In this document: in pieces, positions 50,545-60,263 of the stretch | Position numbering within the stretch: position 1 is the stretch's first letter | How the letters are laid out: each line of letters opens with the position of its first letter | Program-made: the position numbers and the translations under genes | Notes under the pieces: generated by a model | What the model was told of the DNA's origin: nothing | Database searches by the model: none | What the model saw: the letters and a program-made list of their open reading frames with translations, nothing else | Assembly (NCBI RefSeq): GCF_007754425.1 | Contig: NZ_CP037452.1 | Location: forward strand, 3,757,164 to 3,821,163 | Reading direction: 5' to 3' | Origin: Gimesia fumaroli | GTDB taxonomy: Bacteria; Planctomycetota; Planctomycetia; Planctomycetales; Planctomycetaceae | DNA: 64,000 nucleotides

Positions 50545-51117
50545 CTACCCTCGCCATTCGAAAATAGCATCTTCTCTTTTCATTGGTGCGAGTCTTTCAA
50601 TTATTTCCTTTGCTTTGCTCTCGGAAATTAGCGTAGTCCACCCGTTTATGGAGTGGGCAGAAACAGTGTTAGCAATTGAACGTAGCTCCACGAGCATTTC
50701 TCTGGATAGAATGTCAGCAAAACCTGAACAAACAAGGGACACCGCTTCCTTAGCTGTGTCTTGTGTCCACCCCGAACTATCTCCTAGTTCTTCATTTCCT
50801 GCAAATTCGACCGTGCGTTTGAAGATGAAGTCCTGGATGCTTCTGGAATAGTATTCGGCTTCATATGAATCTCGGTAGCACAATACAATATCTGATTCAG
50901 GAAGTGAGTCAGCAAGATAGGCCCAGTAGTGGCCACCTCCTGTGATCGCAAAGGGGGATATTTCAACCTTCTGATCGCCAAGACGTTCGAACGAATCGAT
51001 CTTACCCTCTGGAAGAAATTCTGCATCCCAAATGTCTATGGGATCATCCGAATTCGTTAGTCGATGTAGTAATCCAGTCACCTGAAGCCTGCGATAGTCA
51101 TTAGGCCACTCGATCAT
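50545..51117 (-). CDS. Unknown protein, possibly SUKH-like
   Basis: The 190-residue protein contains PFAITGGGHYWAYL, followed by strands and SIQDFIFKRTVEF, an order that resembles SMI1/KNR4 (SUKH) proteins, where a GxGxxW-type strand precedes a helix F-x-x-F. Identity is weak. No signal peptide. Last gene of a same-strand run of four (50545-52655), beside the SMI1/KNR4 gene. Such proteins are commonly immunity proteins against nuclease toxins (known for SUKH). Confidence 0.5.
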   Translation of the reverse strand: MIEWPNDYRRLQVTGLLHRLTNSDDPIDIWDAEFLPEGKIDSFERLGDQKVEISPFAITGGGHYWAYLADSLPESDIVLCYRDSYEAEYYSRSIQDFIFKRTVEFAGNEELGDSSGWTQDTAKEAVSLVCSGFADILSREMLVELRSIANTVSAHSINGWTTLISESKAKEIIERLAPMKREDAIFEWRG

Positions 51118-51214
51118 AATTCTGCTTTCTGTATGAACTTTCTCGTTTTGCGTAAAAAGGCTTATAAAGGCGGCAGGACACTAGGTTGTAAAATGCTGTC
51201 CCTGTTAAACCATT

Positions 51215-51805
51215 TTAAGAAAAATAAACAGCCCATACGATGGTTGTGCCGATATATGAAGTAACGCAGACGAGTACTGCCAGTGAATATTTTTCGTCTG
51301 CTTTTCCACCTGCAATTCCGACGATCGCTCCCAGTGCTGCTCCGAGTACGAGATACATTGCATAGTTCAATGAAAGATTGCCTGCTACGATTGCTTTGAT
51401 CACATATAGCCCCCAGGCAAGTAGTGGTGGGCCCATCCACAAAAAAATGATCTTCTTCCAAACGGCACTTTCTGTCGTTACTTCTTCAATGTCGACAGGT
51501 TTGTCAGAAATATCCCCTACAAAGAGACAGTAGATCGCAACTCCCCAAAGAAATAAAGCGGTCAAGCCGGTGATAGAAACAACGCCCCACTTACCGAAAA
51601 TGTGATAAAAAAACTGCAGATGCTTATGTAATTTGACTTCGTGATTCAAAGCTTCTTTTGCTGTGATTTCCTCGTATAAGTCCCAGCTTAAATAAGCCAT
51701 TACTCCCCCGACGAGCAGACAAGCTAACGACAGTACAATTCGATTGTCCATGAGCTTAGCCAGCGTGTTTTTTAATTGGGTCGGCCTTTTATCTGTGTTG
51801 GTCAT
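51215..51805 (-). CDS. Unknown membrane protein, about four helices
   Basis: The 196-residue protein has a short basic N-terminus and hydrophobic segments at about 24-44, 74-94, 125-145 and 150-190. No family. AGGTTGAG precedes ATG 51805. Same-strand run with the genes at 50545, 51888 and 52515. Confidence 0.6.
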   Translation of the reverse strand: MTNTDKRPTQLKNTLAKLMDNRIVLSLACLLVGGVMAYLSWDLYEEITAKEALNHEVKLHKHLQFFYHIFGKWGVVSITGLTALFLWGVAIYCLFVGDISDKPVDIEEVTTESAVWKKIIFLWMGPPLLAWGLYVIKAIVAGNLSLNYAMYLVLGAALGAIVGIAGGKADEKYSLAVLVCVTSYIGTTIVWAVYFS

Positions 51806-51887
51806 TACTCAACCTGCGGGAACTTAATGGCTCAGTATTCCTGAAAAGAACGCCCTGCTCCCGATTCCCTGTTACTACCCGGGGCTC

Positions 51888-52502
51888 TTAGTCGGACACT
51901 GTTTTTAAGGGGATGTTTGAAACCGTCATATTCGTAGCCCAGATGTCTTTGCTTTCGGCTCTAATTGAAGTGGAATAGGTGACGGCCCATGCTTCCTTGG
52001 GGATTTTTTGATGTGCAAAGAATGAAATCGTTTCGCCAGTTTCAATAATCACATAATTGGTTGCTCTGTCAGAGCTGAAAGGAGGTCTGCTCCATTGGTC
52101 AATGACTTTTTCTCTTTCAATCTCATTGGGGCCATGGATCTTGGCGACAGTGACAGGAGATGGATTCCAGATGGGAAGCGGGCCTACATTCTCAATCTCA
52201 ACTGTAATCGCATGAATATAATAATTGTCTGACGTATCGTGCACCGTAGCAGTAATCTTTGGTTGTGCGCGCATCGCAAAGGTCCGGCCACGGAAAAAAC
52301 GATAGTAGGAAAAAATGGAGACAATCAACAGAACAACGATGCTGAATATATCGTAAGCTGCACTGATCGAGTCCTTATTTACTGCGAGCCAGTCAGGCCT
52401 GATTAGCTCGTGTTTAATGAGGTTAAAGAATAAGAGAATCAGGATGATCAGAATGAGAACAGCAATGATTTGCGCATGATGCTGACGGGAGAATTTCTTC
52501 AT
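51888..52502 (-). CDS. Unknown membrane-anchored protein with beta-sandwich-like outer part
   Basis: The 204-residue protein has two hydrophobic segments (about 10-29 and 48-66) and then about 135 residues of beta-rich extracytoplasmic or cytoplasmic sequence (TVEIENVGPLPIWNP, NYVIIETGETISFF). This resembles proteins of unknown function with an immunoglobulin-like fold. Starts 12 bases after the stop of the Gly-rich peptide gene. Confidence 0.6.
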   Translation of the reverse strand: MKKFSRQHHAQIIAVLILIILILLFFNLIKHELIRPDWLAVNKDSISAAYDIFSIVVLLIVSIFSYYRFFRGRTFAMRAQPKITATVHDTSDNYYIHAITVEIENVGPLPIWNPSPVTVAKIHGPNEIEREKVIDQWSRPPFSSDRATNYVIIETGETISFFAHQKIPKEAWAVTYSTSIRAESKDIWATNMTVSNIPLKTVSD

Positions 52503-52514
52503 TGAAACGTTCTA

Positions 52515-52655
52515 TTAAAAAAAGAGCCAACCCAATAAAGCGAGAGCAATCACGATGAGCACAATGATCAGATACCCTGATTTTCCTCCAGGCCCCTGTC
52601 CAGAATCTCCGCCAGAGCCGCCTCCTGATCCATAATGGGTTTCGACCATGTGCAT
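52515..52655 (-). CDS. Gly-rich 46-residue peptide with a C-terminal membrane anchor
   Basis: Read directly from the minus strand: MHMVETHYGS, a Gly/Ser-rich stretch with GPGGKSG, and a hydrophobic C-terminal helix YLIIVLIVIALALLGWLFF before TAA. Too short to be found by usual gene finders. A weak site (CTGGAC) lies upstream; a second in-frame ATG is at 52649. Its stop is 12 bases before the next gene start, so it is plausibly the first gene of the four-gene run. Possible tail-anchored peptide; function unknown. Confidence 0.55.
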   Translation of the reverse strand: MHMVETHYGSGGGSGGDSGQGPGGKSGYLIIVLIVIALALLGWLFF

Positions 52656-52871
52656 GTCCAGAAGAAATAAAATTATCACGTCTCTGATTCCTTTCTCTTG
52701 CCTCGGATAAGTAGGAGGATTTTTCCCAGTCTACACTCTGTGACAGCGTTATCAATGTCCGTTCGCTGAAATAAATTGCACTTTCAAATTAGTGAAGTAG
52801 TAACTAAGTGGCAGGAAAATATTATTAGAAACCTGCGCAATCCTATTTGTCACGGTGATGCAATCATCTCC

Positions 52872-53333
52872 TTACGAGATGATCTTCTGCAGAAATTCGA
52901 CAAAGTTTGCGGCGAAGTCAGACCAGACCAGGGGCAGGTCTTCCGGCTCCTCGGAATATTCGTGATTCCAGAATAAGACCGGGTACTCTCCGTTAGAGTC
53001 TGCTTTCTGTAAATCGTAACAGAAATAACTTCCGCCCCAGTCGTTGGCGAATGGCATTACCGGGCCTTGCGCCATGCTTTCCAGTTCGGGGCGCATCTCG
53101 GTGACGTGCCATTCCAGACTCATATGATCTGATTCGCCTACACCAAACAGCCGGGCATAGCCAACTTCGCCCCCATTGCCCTGCAGCAGAAATTCGCGAT
53201 GGCTTAAGGGAAACCGAAAGTTGTGTTTTTTCTCAAACGCATCGATGGCTTTTACGGTGGCCGGTGGAGACAAGTTCGTGTCTTCATGTGCCAGTACCGC
53301 AGCTAGAATCTTCTCGTTTAATGCGCCCATCAT
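52872..53333 (-). CDS. SMI1/KNR4 (SUKH) family protein
   Basis: The 153-residue protein shows the SUKH pattern: ATVKAIDAFEKKHNFRFPLS, HREFLLQGNGGEVGYARLFG, PFANDWGGSYFCYDL and VWSDFAANFVEFLQK. SUKH proteins are commonly immunity proteins to polymorphic toxins or parts of conflict systems. Start is ATG 53333 or 53330; AAGGGGACC precedes it. It lies beside the trypsin/glycosyltransferase gene; functional link is possible but unproven. Confidence 0.82.
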   Translation of the reverse strand: MMGALNEKILAAVLAHEDTNLSPPATVKAIDAFEKKHNFRFPLSHREFLLQGNGGEVGYARLFGVGESDHMSLEWHVTEMRPELESMAQGPVMPFANDWGGSYFCYDLQKADSNGEYPVLFWNHEYSEEPEDLPLVWSDFAANFVEFLQKIIS

Positions 53334-53474
53334 TGGTCCCCTTACCTGAATTTAAAAGTGTGCATGGAGATCGTGGAATAATCTCATATTATAATCCTGC
53401 CCAGCTTGGTGTAAAAAGAATTGTATTTTATGCCAACGATAAATGTGTCAGCATGAAGGGGTAGCGACGTTTCA

Positions 53475-55139
53475 TTATTGATTCTTATCTTCCCCAGGCT
53501 TTGAATAACTGGGGAGAATTGGTTTCACATAGTGTGTTGTCAGTCTGATTGGGATGAAGAAGATTCGGGCAAGGTTTTCCAGGCAGATCAGCACGTCCAT
53601 CCAAAGGGTGGCATGTTCTATGTAGAACCGGTCGATCAAAAACTTGTTTCTGATCTCTTCAAGTCCCATGACCCAGGGGAGATAAGACGAGGCTAATCCC
53701 ACAATCCCCGGCTTGATTCGGGTCCGGGTTTCGTAGTCCGGAATACTTTTACAAAAGACATCAATAAATTCAGGACGCTCCGGGCTCGGACCGACGAGCG
53801 ACATTTCACCGCGGAGGACGTTAAACAGTTGGGGAAGTTCATCGAGAGACGTTCTGCGCAGGAAATATCCTACGGATGTCACTCGGGGGTCCCTTTGAAT
53901 CGCCCAGACTGGCCCCGTTGCAGCTTCTGCATCAGCGTGCATCGTTCTTAGTTTATACATCGTGAAATTGCGACCGTCTTTTCCGACTCTGGTTTGACGG
54001 AACAACGCCGGACCGGGGGAAGTTAGCCGAACCGCCAAGATCCCGATTATGATAAGCGGTGCCAGCAGAACCAGGAGTATTGCGGCCAGAATCTGATCGA
54101 AGGGACCCTTCCAGCGCAAGTAACGAGAGACTTGAACTCCGGTTGTGAAGTTCTGTTGTGTTTCCGGTGAGGGAATGCTGGCACGCACGACACCATGTTC
54201 TGCCAGCGTGCCTTCATTGATTACCGATACGATGGTTGATGCTGCATCATCGGCCTTTTCAGAGATTACACGGAAGCCGATAATGGTACTCCCTTTGCGG
54301 ATATAGCTGACTTTTAAGATGACTCCCGGGAACCCCTGCATGAATTCAATCAGTTGTTGATAATAGAATGTGTCTTCATCTGAGAAATCGCCATAGTCTG
54401 CATTGACTTCGACTTCAATCAAAGCGCCTTGTTGTTCCGTGTCTGTCGCAACCATGGTCAGAGTCGTTCTGTTGTCCTGTGGCTGTGACACGAGAGGCTC
54501 CTCCATCTCGGACTCCGCTTCCCCATCGCTCTGGGCAGAAGGCATTACCTTAAATATCCGATTCAGTTCCTGGCTGGGAATCATATAGCCGACTTTTCCG
54601 CGCACACGCGCGACGATCCCATACATCTTTTGTCCGTTAATGGAAAGGAGCGGTGTCCCGCTGAAGCCTGGTTCCAGAATTGTGGAGGCGTTTTCGTTCT
54701 GTTCCAGTTGAAAGCGATTACTCCGCACGGGCAAGGAGACGAGACCACTCCACCAGATTCCCAGTGTTGAGCCTTGCGGAAGTCCATAAGCGCGAATCGG
54801 TTCATTAATCCGCGGAATAGAAAATTGCGAGTGGTCAATGTCGACGCTGGTTGGGGCATCCAGTCCCAGTAAGACCACATCTTCATTGTCACCCGAGTCT
54901 AGTGGGGGAAGCCATTTCAAAATCGTAGCCCAGGCAACCGGTTCTTGAGCATCAAGGATAAACCGGACGCAGATTTTGGCGTTCGGCCGGGACTGATCGT
55001 CGGCATCGCGGTCCAGCGCGTAGTTGATAATATGAGCGCAGGTGATAACGTGGCTTGCATCAACAACAACCCCCATACCAACGAGGGGGGCTGCCTTGCT
55101 ACTGGAAATACTGACAACAGGGGGAACCTTATTTCTCAT
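53475..55139 (-). CDS. Trypsin-like protease fused to a PglC/WcaJ-type phosphoglycosyl transferase
   Basis: A single 554-residue frame. Residues 1-195 are a trypsin-like protease with complete triad: TCAHI (His36), EDVVLL (Asp87) and GFSGTPL (Ser160). Residues 225-325 are a beta-alpha-beta-like unit ([34 protein letters not shown]) of unknown type. From 345 comes the bacterial sugar transferase core: one membrane segment (351-371), [22 protein letters not shown] and [12 protein letters not shown] (Asp433-Glu434 dyad). The usual VGPRPE reads VGPSPE (449-454). ATG 55139 lies inside the Trypco1-like stop region (11-base overlap), so the pair is coupled. There is no signal peptide, so the protease faces the cytoplasm. 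Confidence 0.85.
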   Translation of the reverse strand: MRNKVPPVVSISSSKAAPLVGMGVVVDASHVITCAHIINYALDRDADDQSRPNAKICVRFILDAQEPVAWATILKWLPPLDSGDNEDVVLLGLDAPTSVDIDHSQFSIPRINEPIRAYGLPQGSTLGIWWSGLVSLPVRSNRFQLEQNENASTILEPGFSGTPLLSINGQKMYGIVARVRGKVGYMIPSQELNRIFKVMPSAQSDGEAESEMEEPLVSQPQDNRTTLTMVATDTEQQGALIEVEVNADYGDFSDEDTFYYQQLIEFMQGFPGVILKVSYIRKGSTIIGFRVISEKADDAASTIVSVINEGTLAEHGVVRASIPSPETQQNFTTGVQVSRYLRWKGPFDQILAAILLVLLAPLIIIGILAVRLTSPGPALFRQTRVGKDGRNFTMYKLRTMHADAEAATGPVWAIQRDPRVTSVGYFLRRTSLDELPQLFNVLRGEMSLVGPSPERPEFIDVFCKSIPDYETRTRIKPGIVGLASSYLPWVMGLEEIRNKFLIDRFYIEHATLWMDVLICLENLARIFFIPIRLTTHYVKPILPSYSKPGEDKNQ

Positions 55140-55458
55140 TGCTTGCTTTTGTCTGTCCCTTCCAGGTGAGGGAGACCTTAAAATTTGCTTCTGTGGAGAC
55201 GCTGGCAAACACAACATTTCCGTCTAGCGATAGATTGACACCGACTTCCAGGGTCATTTCATCTGTTCCTGTCCCCTGCATTGCGGAGACCGCTGCATCG
55301 GCCAGGGGGCGAATTTTTGTGAGCATCGTTTCCAGAGTTGTTGTCGATTTTTCAATCAGCGTTTTGGTTCCGGCACGATGCTCTCGAGACTCTGGTTGAC
55401 GCACTTCAACCAGAATAGAATCCCCTGCTGCTGTCGGAATCTCAAGAATTTGCGTCAT
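55129..55458 (-). CDS. Trypco1-like (CU044_2847 family) protein
   Basis: The 109-residue protein, ILEIPTAAGDSILVEVRQP then VGVNLSLDGNVVFAS near the C-terminus, fits the small trypsin-co-occurring domain 1 (Trypco1), in which a beta-sheet of this type accompanies trypsin-like proteins in predicted conflict systems (from memory). ATG 55458 is chosen over the longer frame to 55539. It overlaps the protease-transferase gene by 11 bases, so the proteins are probably made together. Confidence 0.75.
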   Translation of the reverse strand: MTQILEIPTAAGDSILVEVRQPESREHRAGTKTLIEKSTTTLETMLTKIRPLADAAVSAMQGTGTDEMTLEVGVNLSLDGNVVFASVSTEANFKVSLTWKGQTKASNEK

Positions 55459-55917
55459 AGTTGTTTTCTCGCAGTTGATTAGGACGACGATTGAATCTGA
55501 ATCCCGACGCACTTGTGAATCTGCCTCAGGCCCCTGCAACAGTCACGGTCACTTAACTGCTTTCATGGGACACGATGAAAGCACTAAAATGATATGTGAT
55601 GAACAGTATGCCAGTTAGTTATGCTTGTGTCAAACAAACGCCTTTTTTCTGACAGCTTCGAGAGTGGATGCAGATTGCGAATTTCCGAAATCTCACATTT
55701 TCCTCCTGATTCAGAATTGCCAGCATCAATAAAATAATGTTGGAATGCGGTAATGTCTTTTCTGAAGCCGGTTCGGTGCGCAGGAAGAATCCCGTGCTGT
55801 CAAAACTAGTCAGGCGTGCCTCTTATTTCCTGATCAACTCGGGTCTGCTCTCGCTGTTGAGCGTCGAGCTTCTAATTGCGTTTGAACGTTGTTGCGAGGT
55901 AGGCGAGAAAAAGAGAG
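55459..55917. other. Gap of 459 bases, no gene seen
   Basis: No coding frame with start signals on either strand. Divergent promoter region for the Trypco1-like gene (minus) and the DUF2905 gene (plus). Confidence 0.5.
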
Positions 55918-56142
55918 ATGACAAACCAGCCGGTGTGGATTTTGATTTCTGTAGGATTCTTGATCGTGGGGGTGGGAATCATATGGTTACTGGCACCATC
56001 GATTCCCTGGCTGGGAAAGTTGCCGGGCGATATTTTGATTGAACGGGAGAATTTCCGGTTCTATTTCCCACTCACGACCTGCATCCTGCTAAGCCTGCTG
56101 TTCTCGGGAATCGTCTGGCTTATCCGCTTTCTCTCCCGGTAA
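55918..56142 (+). CDS. DUF2905 family small membrane protein
   Basis: The 74-residue protein has two hydrophobic helices (about 7-27 and 51-70) linked by PWLGKLPGDILIERENFRFYFP, the DUF2905 signature. Function unknown. ATG 55918 follows AAGAGAG. Confidence 0.85.
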   Translation: MTNQPVWILISVGFLIVGVGIIWLLAPSIPWLGKLPGDILIERENFRFYFPLTTCILLSLLFSGIVWLIRFLSR

Positions 56143-56464
56143 AGCTTCCCTAACCGCTGTTTTCCTCTGTCTGAAAAGGCTTTGGGGATGTCAGGATTTG
56201 AATGAAAGCGGACGGGGCAAGCTTTACAGATACACAGTACCGGGTATAATACAGGTGTCACGCCAGTTGTGACGAGCAGAGACAAGGTGTAGTTTAACCG
56301 CCTTCGGGTCGTTCATCTCTTCCCGCTTCATTTTACTAGCAGGGCTTCTAAGTAAGTTTCAGCTTCTGTTTTTTGTGGCTCTATCTGCTTTCATTTTTTG
56401 GGCTTCGGCAGCCTCTTTTATCAAAGCTGCCGAGTGTCGTAGGTTATCATGTTGGAGAGCAGAA
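56143..56464. other. Leader region of the cold-shock gene, with a hairpin
   Basis: No coding frame. A stem (TCGGCAGC / GCTGCCGA, 56405-56412 and 56426-56433) lies about 32-60 bases before the start of the Csp gene. Long structured leaders are typical of cold-shock mRNAs; whether this one responds to temperature is not shown. Confidence 0.5.
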
Positions 56465-56665
56465 ATGCCACAGGGTAAAATTAAAAGGTTGGTTTCAGAT
56501 CGCGGTTTTGGGTTCATCGAGGGAGAACGGGGCGACTTGTTTTTTCATCATTCTGAAGTTCAGGGTGTGACTCTCGAAGAATTACAGGAAGGACAGACGG
56601 TCGAGTATGAAGTAGGTGAAGGTCGTAAAGGGCCTTGTGCAACTTCAGTTCGCGTTGTTGAGTAA
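56465..56665 (+). CDS. Cold-shock-domain protein (Csp)
   Basis: The 66-residue protein binds single-stranded RNA/DNA through RNP1 (RGFGFIEG, 14-21) and RNP2 (DLFFHH, 25-30) motifs. Starts MPQGKIKRLVSDRGF; GGAGAG precedes ATG 56465. A longer open frame to 56375 exists, but lacks the fold. A strong terminator follows. Confidence 0.93.
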   Translation: MPQGKIKRLVSDRGFGFIEGERGDLFFHHSEVQGVTLEELQEGQTVEYEVGEGRKGPCATSVRVVE

Positions 56666-56710
56666 GTTCTGCCTGGCAGAGACCTGATCGATTTTATAAA
56701 AATCAGTCAA

Positions 56711-56745
56711 AAAACGCCCGGAACAGATCCGGGCGTTTTTGTTTT
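56711..56745 (+). terminator. Terminator after the cold-shock gene
   Basis: 12-bp stem AAAACGCCCGGA / TCCGGGCGTTTT (loop ACAGA), followed by TGTTTT. It is 46 bases after the stop codon and before the convergent ccoS end. Confidence 0.85.
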
Positions 56746-56775
56746 CCGCTCGCGCAAAATTGCAGGCAAGCAGGC

Positions 56776-56943
56776 TTAACGCTTTTCTTCTTTTGGTTTC
56801 TGTTTCTGATCGTCTTCGAGAATACGATAGGCGGGAGTTTCAAGATCATCGTACTGGCCGCGCGAAACGGTCCACACAAAAGCGATGACCGCAGCTAACG
56901 CTAACAGGATTGCGACCGGTAATGCAATATACAGAACACTCAA
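56776..56943 (-). CDS. ccoS: cbb3 oxidase maturation protein CcoS
   Basis: Read directly: TTG start at 56943 within the TTGA overlap of the ccoI stop, giving [20 protein letters not shown], one membrane helix, then [20 protein letters not shown], the conserved CcoS block where Gly-Gln-(Phe/Tyr)-Asp-Asp precedes the (Pro)-Ala-x-Arg-Ile-Leu. Needed to insert metal cofactors into CcoN. 55 residues. It ends the operon. Confidence 0.9.
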   Translation of the reverse strand: MSVLYIALPVAILLALAAVIAFVWTVSRGQYDDLETPAYRILEDDQKQKPKEEKR

Positions 56944-59399
56944 GAATGGGGCTCCTGAAAAGCGCGGTTCATAAAGGATAAGATCAGGACAGTCAGGGAA
57001 CTGATCGGCATCAGCACAGCCGCGATGAGCGGGTTAATAAATCCTCCGATCGCCAGTCCTGCTGCAATCACATTATATACCAGAGACATCAGCAAGTTGC
57101 GATTAATTACGTGATTCGTCATACGCGCGCCATCTATCAGTTCTTTCAGTGGTGCCAGCCCCGGTTGATTCAGATAAACGGCGGCCGCCTGCAGGCTGGC
57201 TTCCGCCCCGCCATGCACGGCAATGCCGACCGAAGCCGCCGCTAACGCCGCGCTGTCATTCACCCCATCACCGACCATCACAGTGATTCCACGGCTGGTA
57301 GAATCCTGAATGATTTTCAGTTTTTCTTCCGGACGTACTGCGGCATGAACCAGCTTGGGATCAATATTCAGGCGGCTGGCGATGGGGGTGACAATTTCAG
57401 GGTGATCGCCAGAGAGGATGCCGACAGACCATCCCGCTGTTTTCAGTTCTTCAATCGTGACGGCTGCATCGGGCCGTAAATCATCGCCGATCCCCAATAC
57501 AAGCTGGGTTTCTCCCTCTGCGATAACGAGCACAGCTGTTAATCCCCGCTGCCGATACTCGGTGATCTTCTGCTGAAATTCAAGCGGGACGTGTCCGCCC
57601 TCTTCTGTGATATAGGTTTCACTACCGATTGCGAGCTGAGTACCATCGACGGCTCCTCGAATTCCCAGGCCGGGTGAATAGTCAATGTCCTGAAGCGTGT
57701 GGCTGTCCTGTTCCTCTATGCCGATTTGCTCGTCGATCCAGGTCGTCAGCGCACAGGCGATGGGATGAACGACTTGTTGTTCCAAAGCACGAATCTGTGG
57801 AAAGAGACTACGATCGCCGTGCCATTTATGGACTTGCATTTTTCCGTAGGTTAACGTTCCCGTTTTATCGAGCCAGAGAATCCCTGGTTGAGAAAGACGC
57901 TCGATCACATCGCCCGAATTAATTAAAATCGCCCGTTTGGCGGCTTTTCCTTGAGCGACGGCGAGCGCCAATGGAGTGGCTAAGCCGAGGGCACAAGGGC
58001 AAGTGACGATAAGTAGGGATATCGAATTCGAAACGGCGATCTTGATGCCGCTCGACCACCAGATTCCCAAACAGACGATCGCCAGAATAATCACGGTAAC
58101 TACAAAAATGCCAGCGATGCGATTCGCCAGTTCCAGTAAAGGAAGCTTGGAGCTGACTCCCAGTTCCACCAGGTTCATCAAACGGCCAATGCGTGTGTTT
58201 TCGCCGACGCTTTCGATATCCATTCTGAGTGGGGAAGTCAGATTGATGGTCCCGGCAGTCACCCTCGCGCCAGATTGAATGATGCGCGGCCGTGCTTCTC
58301 CCGTAAGGATCGATTCATCAACGGTGGAATCCCCGGAATACACAATGCCGTCCGCGGGTATGACATCCCCTGCTCTGACTTCAACCTGGTCGCCTGCTTT
58401 TAGTACTTCAATCGGAACTGTGATCACTTCGTCATTTGAAATGAGTCGTGCACTGCGCGGCGTAATGCTTTTGAGCAGTGAAAGATGGCTGAGGGCTCGA
58501 TGTTGTTGTCGGAATTGAATGTATCGACCGACCAGCAGTAAAAAAATTAGAACCGTTAACGAATCAAAATAGATTTCCCCTGTGCCACGAATGGAATTGA
58601 CCAGCCCGGCAACGCCGCCGATGGTGATGCCCAGCGCTACGGGAAGGTCGATATGCGGACTGCGTGTTTTGATCGCAGAGAAAGCGCCTTTGAAAAAGAC
58701 ATGCCCGGGCCAGACAATGGAGACCAGCGCCAGTGCCGCACTGGTCCAGCGAAACAGGTTCAAGTGTTCTGCCGCCATTCCGGTAAACATACCCGCGTAC
58801 AAGGCAAACGCGATCAACATCACATTGCCGGCACAGGCGCCCGCAATGCCCAGACGAATCAGATACGTTCGGTTTTCCCGCTGATAAATCCGTTCCGCAT
58901 CATTGTGTTGCGGCGGATGTGGACGATAACCGAGCCGATCCAGGGTTCTGGCGATCTCGGACAAAGAGACGCTGTTAGAATCCCAGATTAAATCGACGCT
59001 GGTGTTCGTTAAATTTACTCGCGCACTGATGACGCCTGGCAGGAAGTCGGGAAGCTTCTCAATCACAAACACGCACGATGCACAATGCATGCCTTCCAGA
59101 TGAAAGCGGATTCGGAACAGCCCTGGTTCGATCTCACGGGCATAGAGCTCTCGAAAACGGGGATGATCCATTTCCTCATAGGAGAGGTCCGAAGAGGGGG
59201 CTGTTTCTGTTTTATTGAGCTCTTCCAGCAGGCAGGCATCCATGTCTTGCAGGATCGCGTAGGCGACTTCACACCCGGCGCAGCAAAACCAGGGTTGTTC
59301 GTCTGTTTGTCGACTGGCGGGGACCGGGAGATTGCAGTGGATGCAAGTGCCCTGCTGCTGTTGGGGGATCGTTTCACTTTCGTGCGTTTGCTCAATCAA
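56940..59399 (-). CDS. ccoI: Copper-translocating P-type ATPase for cbb3 assembly (CcoI)
   Basis: The 819-residue protein has an N-terminal Cys-rich metal-binding domain ([10 protein letters not shown] ... [10 protein letters not shown], about 19-50) and an HMA domain with GMHCASC (103-109). Copper-ATPase motifs follow: [11 protein letters not shown], phosphorylation site DKTGTLTYG, and [11 protein letters not shown]. It pumps copper into the periplasm for the CcoN CuB centre. The start is TTG 59399, because a stop lies just upstream in frame. It overlaps ccoS by four bases. Confidence 0.93.
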   Translation of the reverse strand: MIEQTHESETIPQQQQGTCIHCNLPVPASRQTDEQPWFCCAGCEVAYAILQDMDACLLEELNKTETAPSSDLSYEEMDHPRFRELYAREIEPGLFRIRFHLEGMHCASCVFVIEKLPDFLPGVISARVNLTNTSVDLIWDSNSVSLSEIARTLDRLGYRPHPPQHNDAERIYQRENRTYLIRLGIAGACAGNVMLIAFALYAGMFTGMAAEHLNLFRWTSAALALVSIVWPGHVFFKGAFSAIKTRSPHIDLPVALGITIGGVAGLVNSIRGTGEIYFDSLTVLIFLLLVGRYIQFRQQHRALSHLSLLKSITPRSARLISNDEVITVPIEVLKAGDQVEVRAGDVIPADGIVYSGDSTVDESILTGEARPRIIQSGARVTAGTINLTSPLRMDIESVGENTRIGRLMNLVELGVSSKLPLLELANRIAGIFVVTVIILAIVCLGIWWSSGIKIAVSNSISLLIVTCPCALGLATPLALAVAQGKAAKRAILINSGDVIERLSQPGILWLDKTGTLTYGKMQVHKWHGDRSLFPQIRALEQQVVHPIACALTTWIDEQIGIEEQDSHTLQDIDYSPGLGIRGAVDGTQLAIGSETYITEEGGHVPLEFQQKITEYRQRGLTAVLVIAEGETQLVLGIGDDLRPDAAVTIEELKTAGWSVGILSGDHPEIVTPIASRLNIDPKLVHAAVRPEEKLKIIQDSTSRGITVMVGDGVNDSAALAAASVGIAVHGGAEASLQAAAVYLNQPGLAPLKELIDGARMTNHVINRNLLMSLVYNVIAAGLAIGGFINPLIAAVLMPISSLTVLILSFMNRAFQEPHS

Positions 59400-59431
59400 C
59401 GGAATGAAGCCTTATCGCATACGGGAACGGA

Positions 59432-60223
59432 TTAATCGGTCTGTTTTGGCTGGCAACAGGGAAGCGGCTGGTCATTAATGGTTTTCAGAATTTCCGACTT
59501 CGATGCCCCGGCGGCTTTTTGTTGCAGTTCTCCCATATCCGCGTGAGCACGAACACTCATGGTAAAGATGCCGCTGACGATGAGCAGACCTGCAATCAAG
59601 GTGTTGCCCAGCAGGTTCCACTTTTGAGGGAACAGGCGGCTGGCCAGTCCGGTCAATGATAACGCCGGAATCGTTCCCAGCCAGAAGGCAATCATCACCA
59701 GGCTTCCCGTAAGCGGAGTCCGGGCGGCGACGGCCAACAGTAAAAATGCATAAAGCCAGCCACAGGGGAGACAGGCGGTAATCAAGCCGATTCCCAAAGG
59801 TCTGATCCCTTGCGGGAGCCGTTGGTTCTTTTTGATGAACTTTGTCAGATATTTACCGACCGCAGCGGTACCGAAATGAGGAATACTTCCTTTGCGATAA
59901 ATGGTCCACAAGGAAAAACTGCCGAACAGAATCATGCCGACTCCTGAGACATAGGCGGCAATTTTCTGCAGACCCGCCAGTTCGCCGCCCGATTCCAGCA
60001 TCCAGCCCAGGCTGCCGGCGACAAGCCCTAATATGGCATAGCCCAGTAATCGTCCCCCGTGGTAGAGGGCCTCTAACCCGAAGGACTTTTTGTTTGTTGC
60101 AGAATTGCGATTCACCGCCAGCAGCATCAAAGGTCCGCACATTCCAACACAGTGACCGCTTCCGGCAATGCTGGCGACGAAGATCGTGGCCAGTAAGGGA
60201 ATTGTCGATTGGAAGTCCGTCAT
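59432..60223 (-). CDS. SafE/TauE-type membrane protein of the cbb3 assembly group
   Basis: The 263-residue protein has six hydrophobic segments and the motif GSGHCVGMCGPLMLL near the N-terminus, which marks the sulfite-exporter-like (SafE/UreH-like, COG2836) family. In many bacteria this gene sits between ccoH and ccoI, as here. It is likely a copper or maturation factor for cbb3 oxidase. A soluble C-terminal tail ends in CCQPKQTD, with two Cys that could bind metal. It ends 32 bases before ccoI. Confidence 0.85.
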   Translation of the reverse strand: MTDFQSTIPLLATIFVASIAGSGHCVGMCGPLMLLAVNRNSATNKKSFGLEALYHGGRLLGYAILGLVAGSLGWMLESGGELAGLQKIAAYVSGVGMILFGSFSLWTIYRKGSIPHFGTAAVGKYLTKFIKKNQRLPQGIRPLGIGLITACLPCGWLYAFLLLAVAARTPLTGSLVMIAFWLGTIPALSLTGLASRLFPQKWNLLGNTLIAGLLIVSGIFTMSVRAHADMGELQQKAAGASKSEILKTINDQPLPCCQPKQTD

Positions 60224-60263
60224 GCTATGCCTTATTTCGCGGTCAATGTCTCGCGAATGTTAA

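Noticed and set aside
49647-53333. Extension of the tRNA-Lys island to the right up to the SUKH gene
   Set aside because: The att repeat ends at 49646, no further copy of the core was found to the right, and the base composition returns to that of the chromosome.
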